Of a stretch of DNA of 64,000 bases, positions 59,124 to 64,000 are shown in pieces (position 1 is the stretch's first letter; each line of letters begins with the position of its first letter). The translations under genes were made by a program, and so were the position numbers. This DNA is from Streptomyces lavendofoliae (GTDB lineage Bacteria > Actinomycetota > Actinomycetes > Streptomycetales > Streptomycetaceae), in contig NZ_BMTP01000013.1 in NCBI RefSeq assembly GCF_014649735.1, forward strand, positions 124,001-188,000. Direction: 5' to 3'. The notes under the pieces are model-generated. The model made no database searches. It was not told where the DNA came from and was given only the letters and a program-made list of their open reading frames with translations.

Positions 59124-59721
59124 GATACCCGTGGACGAGTCCGAGGCCCAGGCCTGGCAGCTCGACCACACCCGCGCCCCCATCGCGACGAAGGTCGTGG
59201 TCGCGGGCGGCTTCGGCGTCGGGAAGACGACCTTCGTCGGGTCCGTCTCCGAGATCACGCCGCTGCAGACCGAAGCGCTGATGACACAGGCGAGCGAGGA
59301 CACCGACGACCTGTCCGCGACGCCGGAGAAGCTCACCACCACCGTCGCCATGGACTTCGGGCGCATCACGCTCGACGACGACCTGGTGCTGTACCTCTTC
59401 GGCACGCCGGGGCAGCAGCGGTTCTGGTTCATGTGGGACGACCTGGTGCGCGGGGCGATCGGCGCGGTCGTGATGGCCGACACCCGGCGGCTGACCGACT
59501 GCTTCCCGGCGCTGGACTACTTCGAGAGCTGCGGCCTGCCGTACGTGGTGGCGGTCAACCACTTCGAGGGGTCCGAGCTGTTCGAGGCCGAGGACGTGCG
59601 CGAGGCGCTCACGGTGCCGAAGGACGTACCGATCGTGATCATGGACGCGCGGAACCGGATCACGGTCGTCGAGTCGCTGCTGGCGCTCGTCGCCCGGGCC
59701 CTCGAAACCACCCCTGAGTAA
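59104..59721 (+). CDS. cvnD: conservon small GTPase (CvnD)
   Basis: 205 residues. G1 VVAGGFGVGKTTFVGS, switch region TTTVAMDFGRITL, G3 LFGTPGQQRFWFMWDDL, G4 VVAVNHFEGSE. The MglA/Ras-like fold is complete, though the usual NKxD is NHFE, typical of CvnD. It acts as the switch of the conservon. GTG 59104 lies inside cvnC. Confidence 0.95.
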   Translation: MASAVSEIPVDESEAQAWQLDHTRAPIATKVVVAGGFGVGKTTFVGSVSEITPLQTEALMTQASEDTDDLSATPEKLTTTVAMDFGRITLDDDLVLYLFGTPGQQRFWFMWDDLVRGAIGAVVMADTRRLTDCFPALDYFESCGLPYVVAVNHFEGSELFEAEDVREALTVPKDVPIVIMDARNRITVVESLLALVARALETTPE

Positions 59722-59738
59722 GGAAAAGAGACTCTTCG

Positions 59739-60974
59739 ATGCGGAAGATACTCATCGTCGGAGCCGGGCAGTCCGGCCTCCAGCTCGCCCTCGGACTCCA
59801 GTCCCAGGGGTACGAGGTCACCCTGATGTCCAACCGCACCGCGGACGAGATCCGGGCCGGCCGGGTGATGTCCACGCAGTGCATGTTCCACACGGCGCTC
59901 CAGCACGAGCGGGACCTCGGCATCAACTTCTGGGAGTCCCAGGCCCCGCGCATCGAGGGCCTCGGCGTCTCGGTCGCCGCGCCGGACTCCACCCGCGCCG
60001 TCGACTGGGTGGGCAAGCTCGACGGGTACGCCCAGTCCGTCGACCAGCGTGTGAAGATGGCCGGCTGGATGGAGACCTTCGCGCAGCGCGGCGGCCAGCT
60101 GGTGATCCACGGGGCGGCCGTCTCCGACCTGGACTACTTCTCCCGCACGTACGACCTGGTGCTGGTCTCGGCCGGCAAGGGCGAGCTGGTGTCGATGTTC
60201 GGCCGCGACGCCTCCCGCTCGCCGTACAGCGAGCCGCAGCGCGCGCTGGCCGTCGCGTACGTCCACGGCCTCGGCCCCCGGCCCGAGCACCCGGACTACG
60301 ACGCGGTCCGCTGCAACCTGGTGCCGGGCGTCGGCGAGTTGTTCGTCATGCCGACCCTCACGATCAGCGGCCGGGCGGACATCCTGTTCTGGGAGGGCGT
60401 CCCGGGCGGCCCGCTGGACGTCTTCCAGGGCGTCAAGGACCCCTCCGAGCACCTGGCGCTGACGCTGGAGCTGATGGAGAAGTACACGCCCTGGGAGTAC
60501 GCCCGCGCCACCAAGGTCGAGCTGACCGACGCCAACGGCACCCTCTCCGGCCGCTACGCCCCGACCGTCCGCAACCCCGTCGGCCGGCTCCCCGGCGGCG
60601 GCCTGGTCCTCGGCGTCGCGGACGTGGTCGTCGCCAACGACCCGATCACCGGCCAGGGCTCCAACTCCGCCTCCAAGTGCGCGGCGTCGTACCTGTCGTC
60701 CATCGTGGAGCGGGGCGACCAGCCGTTCGACGAGTCCTGGATGCGGCAGACCTTCGACCGCTACTGGGACACCGCCCAGCACGTCACCAAGTGGACCAAC
60801 GCCATGCTCGGCGTCCCCCCGGAGCACGTCCTCGGCCTCATCGGCGCGGCGGGCCAACTCCAGCCGGTCGCCGACCGCTTCGCGAACGGCTTCAACAACC
60901 CGGCCGACTTCGAGAACTTCTTCTACGACCCGGAGAAGACCGCCGCCTACCTCGCCTCCGTCACGGGGGCGTGA
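59739..60974 (+). CDS. styrene/indole monooxygenase-like FAD enzyme (StyA type)
   Basis: 411 residues. The N-terminal FAD site is ILIVGAGQSGLQLALGL, and the RTADEIRAGRVMSTQCMFHTALQHE segment and the C-terminal GLVLGVADVVVANDPITGQGSNSASKCA match the two-component styrene monooxygenase epoxidase StyA. Such enzymes need reduced FAD from a separate reductase; none is encoded next to it. It starts 17 bp after cvnD with AAGGAAAAG before ATG 59739, so it is the fifth gene of the conservon operon. Confidence 0.9.
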   Translation: MRKILIVGAGQSGLQLALGLQSQGYEVTLMSNRTADEIRAGRVMSTQCMFHTALQHERDLGINFWESQAPRIEGLGVSVAAPDSTRAVDWVGKLDGYAQSVDQRVKMAGWMETFAQRGGQLVIHGAAVSDLDYFSRTYDLVLVSAGKGELVSMFGRDASRSPYSEPQRALAVAYVHGLGPRPEHPDYDAVRCNLVPGVGELFVMPTLTISGRADILFWEGVPGGPLDVFQGVKDPSEHLALTLELMEKYTPWEYARATKVELTDANGTLSGRYAPTVRNPVGRLPGGGLVLGVADVVVANDPITGQGSNSASKCAASYLSSIVERGDQPFDESWMRQTFDRYWDTAQHVTKWTNAMLGVPPEHVLGLIGAAGQLQPVADRFANGFNNPADFENFFYDPEKTAAYLASVTGA

Positions 60975-60978
60975 CGCC

Positions 60979-61013
60979 GTCCCGGCCGGCGCCCCGGCCC
61001 CCCGGGCCGGGAC
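60979..61013. terminator. hairpin between monooxygenase and EamA genes
   Basis: GTCCCGGC (60979-60986) pairs with GCCGGGAC (61006-61013), with further inner GC pairing. It lies between convergent genes. Confidence 0.55.
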
Positions 61014-61128
61014 GAGGCCGGCCGGGGCATCCTGCGAACGACGGCTCCGTACCGTCGCGAGCGGGTGCCGGCCGTGCGGGGCACCCGCCCACGAGGGCAA
61101 TGCCCGGCAACGCCGGTGGCGCCGGGCG

Positions 61129-62061
61129 TCACGCGCGCGTGCGGGTGAGGCGGGTGCGGACCGCGAGGGCCGCCGAGGCGATGACGGTGAGGCCGCCGAG
61201 GACGGTGGGCCAGGTGAGCCGCTCGCCGAGGAGCAGGGCGGCCCAGCTGATGGTCAGCACGGGCTGCACCAGCTGTATCTGGCTGACCTGCTCCATGGGC
61301 CCGATGGCGAGGCCGTGGTACCAGGCGAAGAAGCCGAGGAACATGCTCACCACGCCGAGGTAGGCGAACGCGGCCCACTCGGTCGCCGTGCCGACCGGGG
61401 GGCGCTGCGCCATCGAGAGGCCGGCGAGGGTGACCATCAGCGGGGCGGAGAGCACCAGCGCCCAGGAGATGGTCTGCCAGGCGCCCAGCTCCCGGGCGAG
61501 GAGCCCGCCCTCGGCGTAGCCGACGCCGGCCGCGAGGACAGCGCCGAGCAGCAGCAGGTCGGACCAGTGCGGGCCGCCGAGGCCGCCGCCCTGGACGGAG
61601 GCGAACCCGACCGCCGCGACCGCGCCGACGGCCGCCATGGCCCAGAACCGGGCCGGGGGCCGCTCGTGGCCCCGCAGCACGGCGCACACCGCCGTCGCGG
61701 CGGGCAGCAGCGCGATCACCACGGCGCTGTGACCGGCCGAGGCGGTGGTCAGCGCGTAGGACGTCAGCACCGGGAAGCCGACGACCACGCCGCCCGCGAC
61801 GACCGCCAGCCGGGCCCACTGGACTCCGCGCGGCAGACGCTGCCTCGTGACGGCGAGCGCGACGGCGGCGAGGAGCGCGGCGACGACCGCGCGGCCGGAG
61901 CCGATGAACAGCGGGGCCAGGCCGCCGCTCGCGACGGCGACCCGGGTGAACGGGACGGTGAACGAGAACGCCGCGACACCGAGCAGGCCCCAGGAGAGGC
62001 CGGTGCGGGCCGGTGATAGCACCGGGGCCGGAAGGAGAGTAGCGCTACTGTTGGTCTTCAT
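61129..62061 (-). CDS. EamA/DMT-family drug-metabolite transporter
   Basis: 310 residues with ten membrane helices in two EamA repeats. The first repeat begins LSWGLLGVAAFSFTVPFTRVAVASGG and the second is LLLGAVLAAGVGYAEGGLLAREL onward, ending LSMAQ... and VLGGLTVIASAALAVRTRL. It probably exports a metabolite or amino-acid-like compound. Its ATG (62061-62059) shares the CATG with the ATG of the divergent MocR gene, so both messages must be leaderless or start within the other gene. Confidence 0.88.
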   Translation of the reverse strand: MKTNSSATLLPAPVLSPARTGLSWGLLGVAAFSFTVPFTRVAVASGGLAPLFIGSGRAVVAALLAAVALAVTRQRLPRGVQWARLAVVAGGVVVGFPVLTSYALTTASAGHSAVVIALLPAATAVCAVLRGHERPPARFWAMAAVGAVAAVGFASVQGGGLGGPHWSDLLLLGAVLAAGVGYAEGGLLARELGAWQTISWALVLSAPLMVTLAGLSMAQRPPVGTATEWAAFAYLGVVSMFLGFFAWYHGLAIGPMEQVSQIQLVQPVLTISWAALLLGERLTWPTVLGGLTVIASAALAVRTRLTRTRA

Positions 62062-62072
62062 GAACCACGATA
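62046..62072. promoter_or_regulatory. overlapping divergent promoters around a shared CATG
   Basis: The plus gene starts at ATG 62060 and the minus gene at ATG 62061. TACTGT (62046-62051) lies 8 nt before the plus ATG, inside the EamA coding sequence; TATCGT on the minus strand (62072-62067) lies 5 nt before the minus ATG, inside the MocR coding sequence. The regulator bound here would cover both promoters. Confidence 0.5.
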
Positions 62073-63466
62073 GCAGTGCGCGGATCGTCGCCGGCCTGGA
62101 CGAGTGGATCGCCACCGCCGCGCCCGGTGCCAGGCTGCCCTCCACCCGGTCGCTGGTCGCGCGGTACGGGGCGAGCCCGGTCACCGTGCAGAAGGCGCTG
62201 CGCACCCTGGCGGCGCGCGGGGCGGTGGAGAGCCGGCCCGGCGTGGGCACCTTCGTCCGGGCGGTCCGCGTGGCCCGGCCGAACGACCACGGGTGGCAGA
62301 CGGCGGCGCTGGGCGCGCCCCGGCACCGCGTCCCGCACCTCGCCCCGGCGCTGCGGACCTACCCCAACGACGTCATCGCGCTGCACTCCGGCTACCCGGA
62401 CCGGGACCTGCTGCCCGAGCGCCTGGTCCGGGCGGCGTTCACCCGCGCGGCGCGGGGCGACTCCACCGTGAGCCGCCCGCCCGCCGCCGGGCTGCCCGAG
62501 CTCCAGGCGTGGTTCGCGTCCGAGCTGGGCGCCGCGATGCCCGCCGGGCTCACACCCCCGGACCCGAGCGACGTCATCGTCTTCCCCGGCAGCCAGAGCG
62601 GGCTCGGCACCATCTTCCGCGCGGTCGTCGGGGCGGGCCGCCCGCTGCTGGTGGAGTCACCCACGTACTGGGGCGCCATTCTCGCCGCCGCGTCGGCCGG
62701 CGTGCGGCTGGTGCCGGTGCCCAGCGGGCCGGACGGCCCCGACCCCGACGAGCTGGAGCGGGCGTTCGCGCGCACCGGGGCGCGGGCGTTCTACGCGCAG
62801 CCCAACTTCGCCAACCCCACCGGCGCCCGCTGGTCCGCCGGGCTGGCCGACCGGGTCCTCGGCACCGTCCGCGCGCACGGCGCGTTCCTCATCGAGGACG
62901 ACTGGGCGCACGACTTCGGCATCGACGCCGAGCCGGTCCCGCTCGCCGCCCGGGACGACAGCGGGCACGTCGTCCACCTGCGGTCGCTCACCAAGAGCGT
63001 CTCCCCGACCGTCCGCATCGCCGGGATCACCGCCCGCGGCCCCGTCCGCGAGCGCATCCTGGCCGACGCCCAGGCCGAGTCCATGTACGTCAGCGGCATC
63101 CTCCAGGCCGTCGCGCTGGACGTCGTCACCCAGCCGGCCTGGCGCACCCACCTGCGCCACCTGCGCCACCAGCTCGCCGCCCGCCGCGACCTGCTCGCCG
63201 GCGCGCTCCGCGAGCACGTGCCGGCCGCCGACCTGCCGGCCGTTCCCCGGGGCGGGCTCAACCTGTGGGTGCGGCTGCCGGACACCACCGACCTGACCCG
63301 GCTCGTCCGGGACTGCGAGACCGCCGGGGTGATCATCGCCCACGGCAACCCCTGGTTCCCCGCGGAACCGACCGGGGCGTACCTGCGCCTCAACTACTCG
63401 GGCCCGAACCCCGGCGCCTTCCCCGAGGGCGCCCGAGTCGTCGGGCAGGCGCTGGCCCGGCAGTAG
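62060..63466 (+). CDS. MocR-type regulator (GntR HTH plus aminotransferase domain)
   Basis: 468 residues. The GntR winged helix is about 1-75 (GARLPSTRSLVARYGASPVTVQKALRTLAARGAV). Then comes a fold-type I aminotransferase domain with FYAQPNFANPTG and the PLP lysine at about 312 in LTKSVSPTVRIAG. MocR proteins bind an amino-acid-like effector through PLP. It is divergent from an EamA exporter, a frequent pair in which the regulator controls the exporter. Confidence 0.9.
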   Translation: MNHDSSARIVAGLDEWIATAAPGARLPSTRSLVARYGASPVTVQKALRTLAARGAVESRPGVGTFVRAVRVARPNDHGWQTAALGAPRHRVPHLAPALRTYPNDVIALHSGYPDRDLLPERLVRAAFTRAARGDSTVSRPPAAGLPELQAWFASELGAAMPAGLTPPDPSDVIVFPGSQSGLGTIFRAVVGAGRPLLVESPTYWGAILAAASAGVRLVPVPSGPDGPDPDELERAFARTGARAFYAQPNFANPTGARWSAGLADRVLGTVRAHGAFLIEDDWAHDFGIDAEPVPLAARDDSGHVVHLRSLTKSVSPTVRIAGITARGPVRERILADAQAESMYVSGILQAVALDVVTQPAWRTHLRHLRHQLAARRDLLAGALREHVPAADLPAVPRGGLNLWVRLPDTTDLTRLVRDCETAGVIIAHGNPWFPAEPTGAYLRLNYSGPNPGAFPEGARVVGQALARQ

Positions 63467-63487
63467 GCCCGGCGGTGGGGCGCGCCG

Positions 63488-64000
63488 TCACCCCTCGTCG
63501 TACCCCTCGTCGGAGCCGCCCGCCGCGCCGGTGGGCAGCGGCGGAGGGGTGTAGGAGCGCAGGGGCCGGGCGGCGGGGTCGGGGCGGACCGCGCCGAGGA
63601 GGGGGTTCGCGGCGATGGGGGAGACCTTGACCCGGGCACCGGGGCGCGGGGCCTGGATCACCAGGCCGTCGCCCAGGTAGATGGCCACGTGCGTCGCCTT
63701 GGGGAAGTACACCACCAGGTCGCCGGGGCGCAGGGCGCGCAGCGGCACCTTGGGCAGGGTGCGCCACTGCTCCTGGCTGGTGCGGGGGATGGAGCGGCCC
63801 GCCCGCGCCCACGCCCGGGACGTGAGGCCCGAGCAGTCGAAGGACTCCGGGCCCTCGGCGCCCCACACGTACGGTTTGCCGATCTGTTCGGCCGCGTACG
63901 CCAGGGCCTCGCGACCCGGCTCGGAGGGGGTCCTGGCGCCCTCCAGCTCGCCGGTGGCGAGGAGTTCGCGCTGGGCGTCGTCCGTCTCCGCATCCTCCAG
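63488..64000 (-). CDS. NlpC/P60-family peptidoglycan hydrolase (partial, N-terminus beyond window)
   Basis: The frame stays open on the minus strand from the stop at 63488-63490 to the window edge, so the gene starts to the right of 64000. The C40 domain begins at AAEQIGKPYVWGAEGPESFD with the catalytic Cys in FDCSGL, and the His is in ATHVAIYLGDG. Upstream residues (LEDAETDDAQRELLATGELE) look like the helical linker of Streptomyces cell-wall hydrolases. It would cut cell-wall peptide links outside the cell. The stop lies 21 bp from the end of the convergent MocR gene. Confidence 0.9.
   Translation of the reverse strand: MEDAETDDAQRELLATGELEGARTPSEPGREALAYAAEQIGKPYVWGAEGPESFDCSGLTSRAWARAGRSIPRTSQEQWRTLPKVPLRALRPGDLVVYFPKATHVAIYLGDGLVIQAPRPGARVKVSPIAANPLLGAVRPDPAARPLRSYTPPPLPTGAAGGSDEGYDEG

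Overview
The window is chromosomal DNA from a Streptomyces-like actinomycete. It is very GC-rich with strong third-position G/C, has many GTG and TTG starts, and carries genera-typical genes: nickel superoxide dismutase (SodN) with its maturation protease, a conservon, snapalysin, family 2B encapsulin, multifunctional 2-oxoglutarate decarboxylase and HspR-type lon control. From memory, the order sodN - ABC transporter - malic enzyme - 2-oxoglutarate decarboxylase - two-component system - lon resembles the core region around SCO5254-SCO5285 of S. coelicolor; this was not checked by alignment.

Left arm (1-6702): the last codons of a probable family 2B encapsulin shell gene followed by a polyprenyl diphosphate synthase; a TetR regulator beside a RibD/DHFR-like reductase; two small conserved genes with leaderless-type promoters; the divergent snapalysin / LysR pair; a GNAT acetyltransferase; then a strong hairpin that looks like the original sodN terminator.

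Integrated element (6703-21559, about 14.9 kb): a 22-bp imperfect direct repeat (21 of 22 identical) flanks the insertion. The right copy is the 3' end of sodN, so the element entered the end of a protein gene, and the single mismatch is silent in SodN. Inside attR lie a tyrosine integrase, an XRE regulator, an excisionase-like protein, an AAA/DUF3631-type ATPase, a MobC-like protein and a MOB-type relaxase, with a candidate oriT. No FtsK/TraB translocase or replication protein is visible, which suggests an integrative mobilizable element. Cargo: a CbrC-like zinc protein, a transposase remnant, a lower-GC gene with an HEPN-type RNase motif, a divergent set (Nudix, HTH-TPR regulator, unknown protein, altered APH-fold kinase, methyltransferase, HAD hydrolase), and a TmrB-like kinase framed by two look-alike hairpins.

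Core right of the element (21541-48359): sodN and sodX (divergent), a CGNR regulator, a methyltransferase, a polar amino-acid ABC transporter whose permease has a histone-H1-like tail, malic enzyme, a PhoD phosphatase pair, an oxidoreductase, a GH5 endoglycoceramidase-like enzyme, a DUF4097-PadR pair with palindromic operators and a small MITE-like repeat, the 2-oxoglutarate decarboxylase (Kgd/OdhA), a two-component system, a spermidine-synthase-like protein, a rhomboid-like membrane protein and Lon with an HAIR-type operator.

Right arm (48360-64000): two secreted proteases around a LuxR/TrmB-type regulator, MarR, a PP2C-like phosphatase, a complete conservon (kinase, roadblock, DUF742, GTPase) followed by a styrene/indole monooxygenase-like flavoprotein, a divergent EamA transporter / MocR regulator pair sharing one CATG for both start codons, and a truncated NlpC/P60 hydrolase.
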